From: Burkholderiaceae bacterium
GTDB lineage: Bacteria; Pseudomonadota; Gammaproteobacteria; Burkholderiales; Burkholderiaceae_C
Direction of reading: 5' to 3'
Assembly (NCBI GenBank): GCA_030123545.1
Contig: CP126124.1
Coordinates: forward strand, 3,100,001 to 3,164,000
DNA length: 64,000 nt
Shown here: one piece after another, positions 54,549 to 63,350 of the stretch
How the letters are laid out: each line of letters starts with the position of its first letter
Numbering within the stretch: the stretch's first letter is position 1
Program-made: the position numbers and the translations under genes
The notes under the pieces: model-generated
The model's database searches: none
Told to the model about the DNA's origin: nothing
The model's input: only the letters and a program-made list of their open reading frames with translations

Positions 54549-55289
54549 TCAATCGCCGGAGCCGTCGACCACCGCCAGCGCGCGCGCGAAGTCGAGCTCG
54601 CCGCTGTAGATCGCGCGCCCGCAGATCACGCCCTCGATACCCTGGTCCTCGACCTCGCACAGCCGCTCGATGTCGGCGATGCCGGCCAGGCCGCCGGAGG
54701 CGATCACGGGGACGCTCAAAGCCTGCGCGAGCCGCACCGTGGCGTCGATGTTGATGCCCGACAGCATGCCGTCGCGGCCGATGTCGGTGTAAACGAACGA
54801 CTCGACGCCGTAGTCCTCGAACTTGCGCGCCAGGTCGACCACCTCGTGGCCGGTCAGCTTGCTCCAGCCGTCGGTCGCGACCTTGCCGTCCTTCGCGTCC
54901 AGCCCGACGATGATGTGGCCGCCGAACGCGGTGCAGGCGTCCTGCAGGAAGCCGGGATTCTTCACCGCGGCGGTGCCGATGATGATGTAGCGCAGCCCGG
55001 CGTCCAGATACCGCTCGATCGTGTCCAGGTCACGGATGCCGCCGCCCAGCTGCACGTCGACTTGGGAGCCGACCTCGCGCAGGATGCCGCGGATCGCCGC
55101 CTCGTTCTTCGGCTTGCCGGCGAACGCGCCGTTCAGATCCACCAGGTGCAGGCGGCGCGCGCCCTGGTCGACCCAGCCGCGCGCGACGGCGACCGGGTCT
55201 TCGGAAAACGTGGTGGACTGGTCCATGTCGCCCTGTTTCAGGCGCACGCAATGGCCGTCCTTGAGATCGATGGCGGGAATCAGCAGCAT
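54549..55289 (-). CDS. hisA: HisA, ProFAR isomerase
   Basis: Fourth step of histidine synthesis, TIM barrel, 246 residues. Starts MLLIPAIDLKDGHCVRLKQGD, with the catalytic Asp8. The second Asp is in FVYTDIGRDGMLSGINID near 130. Phosphate loops QLGGGIRDLDTIERYLD and VIASGGLAGIADI are present. Downstream of hisH on the same strand with a 46-base gap. Confidence 0.97.
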   Translation of the reverse strand: MLLIPAIDLKDGHCVRLKQGDMDQSTTFSEDPVAVARGWVDQGARRLHLVDLNGAFAGKPKNEAAIRGILREVGSQVDVQLGGGIRDLDTIERYLDAGLRYIIIGTAAVKNPGFLQDACTAFGGHIIVGLDAKDGKVATDGWSKLTGHEVVDLARKFEDYGVESFVYTDIGRDGMLSGINIDATVRLAQALSVPVIASGGLAGIADIERLCEVEDQGIEGVICGRAIYSGELDFARALAVVDGSGD

Positions 55290-55335
55290 GGGAGCGGAGA
55301 GATCGGGGCAGAACGCCGCCGGCCGCGGCGAGAAG

Positions 55336-56001
55336 TCACGGGTTCCAGTGCAGGAAGTTGCGGTACAGGGCGAGGCCGTGCGCGGCGCTTTTTTCGGGGT
55401 GGAACTGGGTCGCGAAAATATTATCGCGTGCAATCGCGGCGGTGAAAGCGCCGCCGTAGTCGGCCGTGCCGGCGCTGTGGCGCGCATCCGACGGCCTGGC
55501 ATAGTAGCTGTGCACGAAATAGAAATAGCTCGCATCCGGCACGCCCTGCCAGATCGGGTGCAGCCGGCCGCCGTCCTGCGGCTGCTGGCGCACCTGGTTC
55601 CAACCCATCTGCGGCACCTTGTAGCGGCTGCCGTCGGGCTGCAGCCGGCCGGCGAGTTCGAAGCGCACCACGTCGCCGTGGATCAGGCCCAGGCCGGGCG
55701 TATCGCCCTCGCCACTCCGGTCGAGCAGCATCTGCATGCCGACGCAGACGCCGAACAGCGGCTTGGTTTGAGCCGCCTCCAGCACCGCGCCCTGCAGGCC
55801 GGACTCGCGCAGTTCGCGCATGCAGTCGGGCATCGCGCCCTGGCCCGGCAGCACCACGCGCGCGGCGGCGCGCACCTCGTCCGCGCGCGCGGTGACGATC
55901 ACGCGCCAGCCGCTATCCATGGCCGCGGCCTGCACCGCCTGCGACACCGAGCGCAGATTGCCCATGCCATAGTCGACCACGGCGACGACCTGATCGCTCA
56001 T
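55336..56001 (-). CDS. hisH: HisH, imidazole glycerol phosphate synthase glutaminase subunit
   Basis: Class I glutamine amidotransferase feeding ammonia to HisF, 221 residues. The catalytic Cys is in LFGVCVGMQMLLDRS near residue 86, and the His/Glu pair in ATQFHPEKSAAHG near 206. N-terminal VAVVDYGMGNLRSV is diagnostic. Start MSDQVV at 56001 is preferred to an ATG two codons upstream. A cluster of GC hairpins separates it from hisB. Confidence 0.97.
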   Translation of the reverse strand: MSDQVVAVVDYGMGNLRSVSQAVQAAAMDSGWRVIVTARADEVRAAARVVLPGQGAMPDCMRELRESGLQGAVLEAAQTKPLFGVCVGMQMLLDRSGEGDTPGLGLIHGDVVRFELAGRLQPDGSRYKVPQMGWNQVRQQPQDGGRLHPIWQGVPDASYFYFVHSYYARPSDARHSAGTADYGGAFTAAIARDNIFATQFHPEKSAAHGLALYRNFLHWNP

Positions 56002-56095
56002 GCGCACGACCGCAAGGACGCCGCAAAGCCGGCTTCGCCGGGCTGCTGGCGTCGCCCCCTTGAGGGGGAGGCGCCGAAGGCGCTTCGGGGGGGAG
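56002..56095. repeat. GC-rich hairpin cluster between hisB and hisH
   Basis: CCCCC-TTGA-GGGGG (56055-56068) is followed by GGCGCCGAAGGCGC and a G7 run. Beside it lies GCCGGCTTCGCCGGGC-type dyad DNA. It sits immediately after the hisB stop and may attenuate or process the his message. Elements of this type are, from memory, common between genes in Comamonadaceae. Confidence 0.65.
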
Positions 56096-56704
56096 TCACA
56101 GACTGCCCTTGGTCGATGGAACCACGCCGGCGGCGCGCGGATCGATCTCCAGCGCCTGGCGCAGCGCGCGCGCGAACGCCTTGAACACGGTCTCGGCCTG
56201 GTGATGCGCGTTCTCGCCCTTCAGGTTGTCGATGTGCAGCGTGACGAACGCGTGGTTCACGAAACCCTGGAAGAACTCGTGCGCGAGCTGCGTGTCGAAC
56301 GTGCCGATCATTGCGCTGCGGAACGGCACGTCCATCACCAGCCCGGGGCGGCCGGAGAAGTCGATCACGACCCGGCTCAGCGCCTCGTCCAGCGGCACGA
56401 AGGCATGGCCGTAGCGGCGGATGCCGCGCTTGTCGCCCGCCGCCTGGTACAGCGCCTGGCCGAACGTGATGCCGACGTCCTCCACCGTGTGATGGCCGTC
56501 GATGTGCAGGTCGCCCTCGGCCTGGATGTCGAGGTCGATCAGCCCGTGGCGCGCGATCTGGTCCAGCATGTGGTCGAAGAAGCCGATGCCGGTGGCCAGC
56601 TTCGAGGCGCCTGTGCCGTCGAGGTTGACGCGGACGGTGATCCGGGTCTCGGCCGTCTTGCGCGTCACTTCGGCGGTGCGCGCGGCGGGAGTCGTTTTGG
56701 TCAT
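56096..56704 (-). CDS. hisB: HisB, imidazoleglycerol-phosphate dehydratase
   Basis: Monofunctional Mn-dependent dehydratase, 202 residues, lacking the phosphatase domain seen in enterobacteria. Metal-binding signatures are FFDHMLDQIARHGLID near 43-58, DGHHTVEDVGITFGQAL near 69-85, HEFFQGFVNHAFVTLHI and GENAHHQAETVFKAFARALR. Start MTKTTPAARTAEV shares ATGA with the hisC stop. Confidence 0.97.
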   Translation of the reverse strand: MTKTTPAARTAEVTRKTAETRITVRVNLDGTGASKLATGIGFFDHMLDQIARHGLIDLDIQAEGDLHIDGHHTVEDVGITFGQALYQAAGDKRGIRRYGHAFVPLDEALSRVVIDFSGRPGLVMDVPFRSAMIGTFDTQLAHEFFQGFVNHAFVTLHIDNLKGENAHHQAETVFKAFARALRQALEIDPRAAGVVPSTKGSL

Positions 56705-57819
56705 AGCGAGGATTCGAGCGCGGCCAGCATCGACTGGTTTTCGGACGCGGTGCCGACCGTCAGGCGCAGGCAGTTGGCGAGCAGAGGATGCATTGTAGAA
56801 ACGTTCTTGACCAGCACGCCCTGCTGCCGCAGACCGGCAAAGGTCCGGACCGCGTCGGGTACCCGCAACAAGATCATGTTCGCGTCGCTGCGCCAGACCT
56901 TGACTTGCGGCCATTCGCGCAATGCTTTCAAAAGAATAGCACGCTGCGCCCGTATTTCCTCGGCCTGCGCAGCAAAAACCTCTGCATGTTCGAGCGCAAA
57001 CAGCCCGCATTCGTAGTTCAGCACGCTGATGTTGTACGGCGGACGCAGCTTGTCGATCTCGCGCACCAGCGCCTCCGGCCCGATCAGGTAGCCGAGACGC
57101 ACACCGGCCAGCCCGAACTTGGAGAGCGTGCGCAGCAGCAGCACGTGCGCGTGCCGCGCCGGGTCGCTGCGGATTCGATCCATCCAGCTGCGGCTGGAAA
57201 ACGGCTGGTACGCCTCGTCCATCACGACGAGGCCGCCCGCCTCGCGCTGCGCGTCGATCACGGCGGCGACTGCCGCGTCGTCCCACAGGTTCGCGGTCGG
57301 GTTGTTCGGGTACGCAAGGTAGACGATGGAAGGCCGGTGCTGGCGCACCGCGGTCAGCATCGCGGCTTCGTCGAGCTCGAAGTCGGCGGTCAAAGGCACG
57401 CCGTGGAACGCCAGGCCCTGCAGCTTCGCGCTCATCGCGTACATCACGAAGCCCGGCACCGGCGCGAGGATGCTCGCACCGGGCACGTCGCAGGCCATCG
57501 CGAGCAGTGAGATCAGCTCGTCGGAGCCGTTGCCGAGCATGATGTCGTACCCAGCAGGCATGCCGGCATACGCGGCGAGCGCGCTGCGCAGGTCGTCGAT
57601 GCGCCCGTCCGGATAGCGGTTCAGCGCGAGCGCGCCCAGGCGCCTGCCCAGCTCGGCCTGCAGCACGGGCGGCAGCCGATGCGGGTTCTCCATCGCGTCG
57701 AGCTTGAGCAGGCCGTGCGAGTCCTGCACCGCGTAGGCGTGCATCGACTGGATGTCGTGGCGTATGCGGGCCAGGGGGTTGGCCAGGGAATGGGTGGGCG
57801 GCTGCACTTCAGGCTTCAT
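56701..57819 (-). CDS. hisC: HisC, histidinol-phosphate aminotransferase
   Basis: PLP-dependent class II-type aminotransferase, 372 residues. The PLP lysine is in LLLRTLSKFGLAGVRLGYLIG near residue 228. Other conserved elements are LDAMENPHRLP, GNGSDELISLLAMA, YPNNPTANLW and VVMDEAYQPFS. Its ATG lies inside the 3' end of the PIN-toxin gene (11-base overlap), so it is read from the same message. A copy of the 19-bp dyad occurs in codons for AILLKA. Confidence 0.97.
   Translation of the reverse strand: MKPEVQPPTHSLANPLARIRHDIQSMHAYAVQDSHGLLKLDAMENPHRLPPVLQAELGRRLGALALNRYPDGRIDDLRSALAAYAGMPAGYDIMLGNGSDELISLLAMACDVPGASILAPVPGFVMYAMSAKLQGLAFHGVPLTADFELDEAAMLTAVRQHRPSIVYLAYPNNPTANLWDDAAVAAVIDAQREAGGLVVMDEAYQPFSSRSWMDRIRSDPARHAHVLLLRTLSKFGLAGVRLGYLIGPEALVREIDKLRPPYNISVLNYECGLFALEHAEVFAAQAEEIRAQRAILLKALREWPQVKVWRSDANMILLRVPDAVRTFAGLRQQGVLVKNVSTMHPLLANCLRLTVGTASENQSMLAALESSL
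56923..56941. repeat. 19-bp dyad repeat, copy 9 (inside hisC)
   Basis: TGCTTT-CAAAAGA-ATAGCA. One arm carries a mismatch to GCTA. It is encoded by the AT-rich codons GCT ATT CTT TTG AAA GCA. Confidence 0.5.
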
Positions 57820-58267
57820 CGGGGAACCACTCGGTCGGAACGGTCATGAAAGGGTTGACGACCAGCAGCGCATCGAGCTTCTGCTGGTGCTGCAAGTCCT
57901 CGGTCAGCAGCACCGTGGCGCCGCTGTGCATCGCGGCCGCGGCGATCAGCGCGTCCCAGTAATTCAGCCCATGGCGCGCCTCCACGCCCCAGGCGGTCTC
58001 CACCGTCTGGTGGTCGATCTGCCACGGCTGCCACAACTGGTAGCGGCGCACCCGCGCGCGCGCATCGCCCTGCGCCAGCGGACGCCGGATCTTGCGCGTG
58101 GCGACTACATAGAACTCGTTCAGCACCTGCGTGGACAGGCGCCCGCAGCGCCGCGCCCACAGCGCATCGAGCCAGGCCACGGCCTGCTGCTGGCGGGCCG
58201 GATCGGCCACGTCGTCCGCGTAGATCAGGACGTTGGTGTCAACGAAAACGGTCGGTTCGCTCGGCAT
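57809..58267 (-). CDS. PIN-domain toxin (VapC-like)
   Basis: Probable toxin ribonuclease, 152 residues. PIN acidic residues are in FVDTNVLIYADD (Asp near 9), NEFYVV (Glu), LNYWDALIAAAAMHSGA (Asp) and LLTEDLQHQQ (Asp), a complete set. It overlaps its antitoxin gene upstream by 29 bases and hisC downstream by 11 bases. VapC-type PINs cleave tRNA or rRNA; the target here is unknown. Confidence 0.9.
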   Translation of the reverse strand: MPSEPTVFVDTNVLIYADDVADPARQQQAVAWLDALWARRCGRLSTQVLNEFYVVATRKIRRPLAQGDARARVRRYQLWQPWQIDHQTVETAWGVEARHGLNYWDALIAAAAMHSGATVLLTEDLQHQQKLDALLVVNPFMTVPTEWFPDEA

Positions 58268-58490
58268 GGATCTCGTCGCGCTTCGGGTACGGCCGGGCGT
58301 CTGAATTCAGGCCCCCCTGCCCCACCTCGGCCTTCCATTCGCGGTAGGCCCGTTCGTAGGCGTCGTCAACGCGCATCTTCTCGGCCAGCATTTCGCCCAC
58401 CATGCGCGAGACGCTGCTGCCGCGCTTGGCCGCTTCGATCCGCGCCCACTCGAGGACGCCCTCTTCAACGGTGATGGTGACGTTCTTCAT
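58239..58490 (-). CDS. Ribbon-helix-helix antitoxin of the PIN pair
   Basis: An 83-residue protein with an N-terminal RHH fold (MKNVTITVEEGVLEWARIEAAKRGSSVSRMVGEML, about 1-35), in which the first strand contacts DNA. A charged C-terminal part follows, presumably the toxin-neutralising segment. The start at 58490 sits 13 bases from a double palindrome that is a likely operator for self-repression. Confidence 0.85.
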   Translation of the reverse strand: MKNVTITVEEGVLEWARIEAAKRGSSVSRMVGEMLAEKMRVDDAYERAYREWKAEVGQGGLNSDARPYPKRDEIHAERTDRFR

Positions 58491-58503
58491 GACGCGGCAG
58501 TTT

Positions 58504-58534
58504 ACACGAAATTCGTGTCACACGAAACTCGTGT
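58504..58534. promoter_or_regulatory. Double palindromic operator of the toxin-antitoxin operon
   Basis: Two sites, ACACGAAATTCGTGT (58504-58518, perfect) and ACACGAAACTCGTGT (58520-58534, 6-base arms), have centres 16 bases apart. This is typical for cooperative RHH dimer binding upstream of the antitoxin gene. Confidence 0.75.
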
Positions 58535-58763
58535 CAACAAAGTCTTATCTGACGTTGTCCGCTCCGGACCGATTCGGGCTTGCGCTCGATCAGGAAATCC
58601 TGATCCGTGCGGCATGTGCCGAAAAGACGCTGGCCCCACCGCGTAACATCGGCGCATGGGCCGGAGACGGCACGCCCGCCGCGCGCGGGCAACCGTTGGC
58701 CAAGCGCCAGCCGGCCCTCAATCAGACGACCGTCCCTGAACCGAGAACCCAGGAGCCCCGCGC

Positions 58764-60998
58764 ATGAGCAAGTCGCAAACCATCATCTACACCCTGACCG
58801 ACGAGGCGCCGTTCCTGGCGACCTGCGCCTTCCTGCCGGTGATCCGGGCCTTCACCGGCGCGGCCGGCGTCGAGGTGGCCGAGAGCGACATCTCGGTGGC
58901 CGCGCGCGTGCTGGCGCAGTTCCCCGAGCGGCTCAAGCCCGAGCAGCGCGTGCCGGACAACCTTGCCGCTTTAGGCAAGCTGACGCTCGAGCCCGACACC
59001 AACATCATCAAGCTGCCGAACATCAGCGCGTCGGTGTCGCAGCTCGTGGCCTGCATCAAGGAGCTGCAGGCCAAGGGCTACGCGATTCCCGACTTCCCCG
59101 AGAACCCGAAGACCGACGAAGAAAAAGACATCCGCGCGCGCTACAACAAATGCACCGGCAGCGCGGTGAACCCGGTGCTGCGCGAGGGCAATTCGGACCG
59201 CCGCGCTCCGCGCGCGGTCAAGGAATACGCGCGCAACCACCCGCATTCGATGGCCGAGTGGAGCCAGGCCTCGCGCAGCCACGTTTCGCACATGCACCAC
59301 GGCGACTTCTACAGCGGCGAGAAGTCGATGACGCTGGACCGCGCGCGCGACGTGAAGATGGAGCTCGTCACCAAGAGCGGCAAGACCGTCGTTCTCAAGC
59401 CGAAGGTGCATCTGCTCGACGGCGAAATCATCGACAGCATGTTCATGAGCAAGAAGGCGCTGCTCGACTTCTACGAGGCGCAGATCGAGGATGCGCGCAA
59501 GACCGGCGTGATGTTCTCGCTGCACGTGAAGGCGACGATGATGAAGGTCTCGCACCCGATCGTGTTCGGCCACTGCGTGCGCATCTTCTACCGTGACGCG
59601 TTCGCGAAGCACGCCAAGCTGTTCGACCAGCTCGGCGTGAACGTCAACAACGGCATGGTCGACCTGTACAACAAGATCGCGAGCTTGCCCAAGAGCGTGC
59701 AGGACGAAATCAAGGCCGACCTGCACGCCTGCCACGAGCATCGCCCCGAGCTGGCGATGGTCGACTCCAGCAAGGGCATCACCAACTTCCATTCGCCGAA
59801 CGACGTGATCGTCGACGCGTCGATGCCGGCGATGATCCGCAACGGCGGCAAGATGTACGGCGCCGACGGCCGCCTGAAGGACGTGAAGGCCGTGATGCCC
59901 GAGAGCACGTTCGCGCGCATCTACCAGGAGATCATCAACTTCTGCAAGTGGCACGGCGCGTTCGATCCGAAGACCATGGGCACGGTGCCGAACGTCGGCC
60001 TGATGGCGCAGCAGGCCGAGGAATACGGCTCGCACGACAAGACTTTCGAGATTTCAGAAGACGGCGTCGCCAACATCACCGACATCGCGACCGGCGAAGT
60101 GCTGATGACGCAGAACGTCGAGCAAGGCGACATCTGGCGCATGTGCCAGGTGAAGGACGCGCCGATCCGCGACTGGGTCAAGCTCGCCGTCACGCGCGCG
60201 CGCAACTCGGGCATGCCGGCGGTGTTCTGGCTCGACCCGTACCGCCCACACGAGATGGAGCTGATCAAGAAGGTCAAGCTCTACCTGAAAGACCACGACA
60301 CGAGTGGCCTGGACATCCAGATCATGAGCCAGGTGCGCGCGATGCGCTACACGCTCGAGCGCGTGATCCGCGGGCTGGACACGATCAGCGTCACCGGCAA
60401 CATCCTGCGCGACTACCTGACCGACCTGTTCCCGATCATGGAACTGGGCACCAGCGCGAAGATGCTGTCGATCGTGCCGCTGATGGCCGGCGGCGGCATG
60501 TACGAGACCGGGGCCGGCGGCTCGGCGCCCAAGCATGTCGAGCAGCTGGTCGAAGAAAACCACCTGCGCTGGGATTCGCTCGGCGAGTTCCTCGCGCTGG
60601 CAGTCAGCCTGGAAGACTTGGGGCTGAAGAACAACAACGCGAAGGCCAAGGTGCTCGCGCAGACGCTCGATGCCGCGACCGGCAAGCTGCTGGAAGACGA
60701 CAAGAGCCCGCGGCGCAAGAGCGGCGAACTCGACAACCGCGGCAGCCAGTTTTACCTCGCGCTGTACTGGGCCGAGGCGCTGGCCGCGCAGAACGACGAT
60801 GCCGAGCTGAAGGCGCATTTCGCGCCGCTCGCCAGGACGCTGGCCGACAACGAGCAAAGAATAGTCGCCGAACTGAACGGCGTGCAGGGCAAGCCGGCCG
60901 ACATCGGCGGCTACTACCTGCCGGACCACAAGCAATGCGCGGCGGTGATGCGGCCGAGCGGGACGTTTAATTCGGCAATCGAGGGGGCGCAGCGCTGA
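58764..60998 (+). CDS. icd: Monomeric NADP-dependent isocitrate dehydrogenase
   Basis: Oxidative decarboxylation of isocitrate in the TCA cycle, 744 residues, the large monomeric (IDH-II) type and unrelated in length to the ~420-residue dimeric enzyme. Hallmarks are MSKSQTIIYTLTDEAPFLAT, LPNISASVSQL near 91, NPVLREGNSDRRAP near 127, MHHGDFYSGEKSMTL near 172 and GTFNSAIEGAQR at the C-terminus. AGGAG stands 11 bases before the ATG. Between the his/TA operon and the insertion sequence. Confidence 0.97.
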   Translation: MSKSQTIIYTLTDEAPFLATCAFLPVIRAFTGAAGVEVAESDISVAARVLAQFPERLKPEQRVPDNLAALGKLTLEPDTNIIKLPNISASVSQLVACIKELQAKGYAIPDFPENPKTDEEKDIRARYNKCTGSAVNPVLREGNSDRRAPRAVKEYARNHPHSMAEWSQASRSHVSHMHHGDFYSGEKSMTLDRARDVKMELVTKSGKTVVLKPKVHLLDGEIIDSMFMSKKALLDFYEAQIEDARKTGVMFSLHVKATMMKVSHPIVFGHCVRIFYRDAFAKHAKLFDQLGVNVNNGMVDLYNKIASLPKSVQDEIKADLHACHEHRPELAMVDSSKGITNFHSPNDVIVDASMPAMIRNGGKMYGADGRLKDVKAVMPESTFARIYQEIINFCKWHGAFDPKTMGTVPNVGLMAQQAEEYGSHDKTFEISEDGVANITDIATGEVLMTQNVEQGDIWRMCQVKDAPIRDWVKLAVTRARNSGMPAVFWLDPYRPHEMELIKKVKLYLKDHDTSGLDIQIMSQVRAMRYTLERVIRGLDTISVTGNILRDYLTDLFPIMELGTSAKMLSIVPLMAGGGMYETGAGGSAPKHVEQLVEENHLRWDSLGEFLALAVSLEDLGLKNNNAKAKVLAQTLDAATGKLLEDDKSPRRKSGELDNRGSQFYLALYWAEALAAQNDDAELKAHFAPLARTLADNEQRIVAELNGVQGKPADIGGYYLPDHKQCAAVMRPSGTFNSAIEGAQR

Positions 60999-61103
60999 CA
61001 TTGCCTCCGAGGCATGCGCCGGCGTGCTCAGTCCGTGAATCTTAAGTTGAACCAGACGGGTACTGTGCGCCGCTTGTGTCGGAATGCGATGACGCCCCCG
61101 GCG

Positions 61104-62533
61104 GGGAGTGTCTGAATTTTTGTGTGCGAGGTGCTCGGAGACTTGTCCACGGCGGCGTGCGTCGCTTGCGACGAACGCAAAGCCGCGGTGGGCAAGTCGG
61201 TCTCCATCTTACGCACCGGCCTTCGTGAACCGATCTTCGTAGAGGATCGCGAATTGGTTCATTGCCTCCTTCCAGTTGTGCGCCGCGCGGCTCCAGTCGG
61301 CCGTGATGTTGCGCAGCGCCAGCCAGATCAGCTTGGTGGCCGCGTCGTCGCTGGGGAAGTGGCCGCGGGTCTTGATGATCTTCCTCAGCCGCGCGTTGAT
61401 GCTCTCGATCGCGTTGGTGGTGTAGATCACTCTGCGGATGGACGGCGGGAACGCGAAGAACGGAATCACGCGATCCCAGGCCCGGCGCCAGGCGCCCGCG
61501 ACGGTGGGGAACTTCTGGCCCCAGGGACCGCGCTCGAAGGCATCGAGCTCGGCCTGTGCCGCCTCGGCGCTGGTGGCCGTGTAGATCGGCTTGATGGCCG
61601 CGGCCAGCGCCTTCCTGTCCTTCCAACTCGCGTAGTCCAGCGAGTTGCGGATCAAGTGCACGATGCACGTTTGCAGCGTGGTGGCCGGGAACACCGCGCC
61701 CAGGGCCTCGGCCATGCCCTTGAGGCCATCGGTGACGGCGATCAGAATGTCGCCCACGCCGCGGGTCTTCAGGTCGTTGAACACCTTCATCCAGAACTTG
61801 GCACCCTCGGTGCCTTCGATCCACAGCCCCAGGATGTCGCGCGTACCGTCGGGAAGGATCCCCAGGGCCAGGTAGATGGCCTTGTTGCGCACCACCGCGT
61901 CTTCCCTGATCTTCACGCGCAGCGCGTCGAAGAACACCACCGGGTACATCGGCTCCAAGGGCCGCGCTTGCCAAGCCGTCACCTCGGCCATGACCGCGTC
62001 GGTGACCGAGCTGATGAACTCGGCGCTGACCTCGACACCGTAGCTCTCTTGCAAGAAACCCTGGATCTCGCGCATGGTCATGCCGCGCGCGTACATGGCG
62101 ATGATCTTGTCATCGAAGCCGGTGAAACGGCGCTCGTGCTTGGGGATCAAGAGCGGCTCGAAACTGCCTTCGCGATCGCGTGGCACCTCGATGCGCAGCG
62201 GGCCATCATCGGTCAGTACGGTCTTGGCGCTCTTGCCGTTGCGCTGGTTGGCCGCCCCCTCGGGCTTGGCGTCGCCGCTCGGGTAGCCCAGGTGGTGGCC
62301 GAGTTCGGCGCCCAGCGCGCGCTCGATCAGCGCCTTCTTGAACGCCATCGACGCGGCGTTGACCGCCTCGCCGCTCATCGGGCCGGTCACGAACCGGTCA
62401 ATCAGTTCCCTCGGGATCGACGGCAGCGCCGCCGACCTGGCGGCTATGGCCGCGTTCTTCATCTTCGTCTTGCTTGGCATACATGCTCCTGGTCGTCATC
62501 CTATGCCTCGCACACAAAATTCAGGACAGGCTC
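61104..62533 (-). mobile_element. IS256-family insertion sequence, apparently complete
   Basis: About 1.43 kb with one transposase gene. Terminal inverted repeats share GGGGAG then a TGTC-TGAATTTT-GTGTGCGAGG block (left 61103-61132; right, on the other strand, ending near 62533) with two small gaps. An 8-base direct repeat CCCCGGCG flanks it (61096-61103 and 62534-62541; a ninth C also matches), as expected for an IS256-type target duplication. Confidence 0.88.
61209..62480 (-). CDS. IS256-family transposase (mutator type)
   Basis: DDE transposase, 423 residues. The catalytic acids are Asp in YPVVFFDALRVKI, Asp in DILIAVTDGLKGM and Glu in YTTNAIESINARLRKI. Also typical are GMTMREIQGFLQESYGVEVS (helix-turn-helix-like) and TLQTCIVHLIRNSLDYASWKDRK (C-terminal part of the CxxH zinc-like motif). 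No frameshift or stop interrupts it, so it may still be active. Confidence 0.96.
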   Translation of the reverse strand: MPSKTKMKNAAIAARSAALPSIPRELIDRFVTGPMSGEAVNAASMAFKKALIERALGAELGHHLGYPSGDAKPEGAANQRNGKSAKTVLTDDGPLRIEVPRDREGSFEPLLIPKHERRFTGFDDKIIAMYARGMTMREIQGFLQESYGVEVSAEFISSVTDAVMAEVTAWQARPLEPMYPVVFFDALRVKIREDAVVRNKAIYLALGILPDGTRDILGLWIEGTEGAKFWMKVFNDLKTRGVGDILIAVTDGLKGMAEALGAVFPATTLQTCIVHLIRNSLDYASWKDRKALAAAIKPIYTATSAEAAQAELDAFERGPWGQKFPTVAGAWRRAWDRVIPFFAFPPSIRRVIYTTNAIESINARLRKIIKTRGHFPSDDAATKLIWLALRNITADWSRAAHNWKEAMNQFAILYEDRFTKAGA

Positions 62534-62589
62534 CCCCGGCGTTGTGTGACTCGATGCGGTAGGTTCCATTAGCCACATCTAAATCAGAC

Positions 62590-63330
62590 TTGACAGTGGA
62601 GACCTTACAGCACATCCCCGTGCCGTTCCTGTCTCGGGCGAGTGAAGTTCTCGGGTCGGCCGTCAGCGGCAACATCATCGTCCAGGTCACGGTGGCCTAT
62701 GCCGCCGAGTACGGTCTTGATCTGCCGCACCCGACCTACCCGTTTCAAGCGCCAAACAAGCGAACCGCGCTTCTCGAGAATCTGCGTGCCCTGCCTGCGT
62801 CTGTGCAGTACCAGGTAATTGCCGAGCTCTGCGATCGGGCGTCGCAGACCGCGCAGGTGCCAGCGGTCGCCGAAGTCAAGCTCATGCTTGTTTCGCGCTA
62901 CTCACACCTCTCGCCAGACACAGGAAACGCATGGTCAGGTCCGCTCACGGTTGAGGCGCGACATTGGCTCGACGAGCATCCTAACGTCAAGAAACTGTAT
63001 GTCGAGGCCCTGCAGAAGCACAATGCAGGCGTCTACTTGCGCAACGCGCTCGACGATCTGCGCCTCGCGCTGGAGCTGCTGCTACAAGAAATCCTTGGCA
63101 ACGAGCGTTCATTGGAGAACCAGGTCCCCGCTCTTGGCCATTTCGTCAAGTCCAAGGGTGGTTCCAAGGAACTTTCGAACATGCTGGAAAAGCTGATCGA
63201 CTACTACACGAAGTATCAGAACACCTACGTCAAACACGACGATGCCGTGCCAAACGAGGAGGTTGAGTTGGTCCTTGAGCTTACGTCGTCGTTCATGAAG
63301 CACTTCGCCCGCATGCACGCGCGCTCGTGA
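62590..63330 (+). CDS. Unrecognised accessory protein, possibly HEPN-like
   Basis: A 246-residue soluble protein, from TTG 62590 (a GTG at 62596 is a close alternative). No membrane segment or signal. The N-terminal half contains VPFLSRASEVLGSAVSGNIIVQV and NKRTALLENLRALPASVQYQVIAELCD. The C-terminal half is helical (YLRNALDDLRLALELLLQEILG, ELSNMLEKLIDYYTKYQNTYVKHDDAV), reminiscent of HEPN-type domains of abortive-infection proteins, with KH in YVKHDD. I do not know its function. Lower GC (33 of 60 bases at 63121-63180) and position between an IS and an HNH-type gene suggest horizontal transfer. Confidence 0.7.
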   Translation: MTVETLQHIPVPFLSRASEVLGSAVSGNIIVQVTVAYAAEYGLDLPHPTYPFQAPNKRTALLENLRALPASVQYQVIAELCDRASQTAQVPAVAEVKLMLVSRYSHLSPDTGNAWSGPLTVEARHWLDEHPNVKKLYVEALQKHNAGVYLRNALDDLRLALELLLQEILGNERSLENQVPALGHFVKSKGGSKELSNMLEKLIDYYTKYQNTYVKHDDAVPNEEVELVLELTSSFMKHFARMHARS

Positions 63331-63350
63331 AGCCAAACCTTGCTGAACCC

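Noticed and set aside
61028..61216. 62-codon minus-strand frame across the left IS end
   Set aside because: It spans the terminal repeat and the junction with flanking DNA and resembles no protein I recognise.
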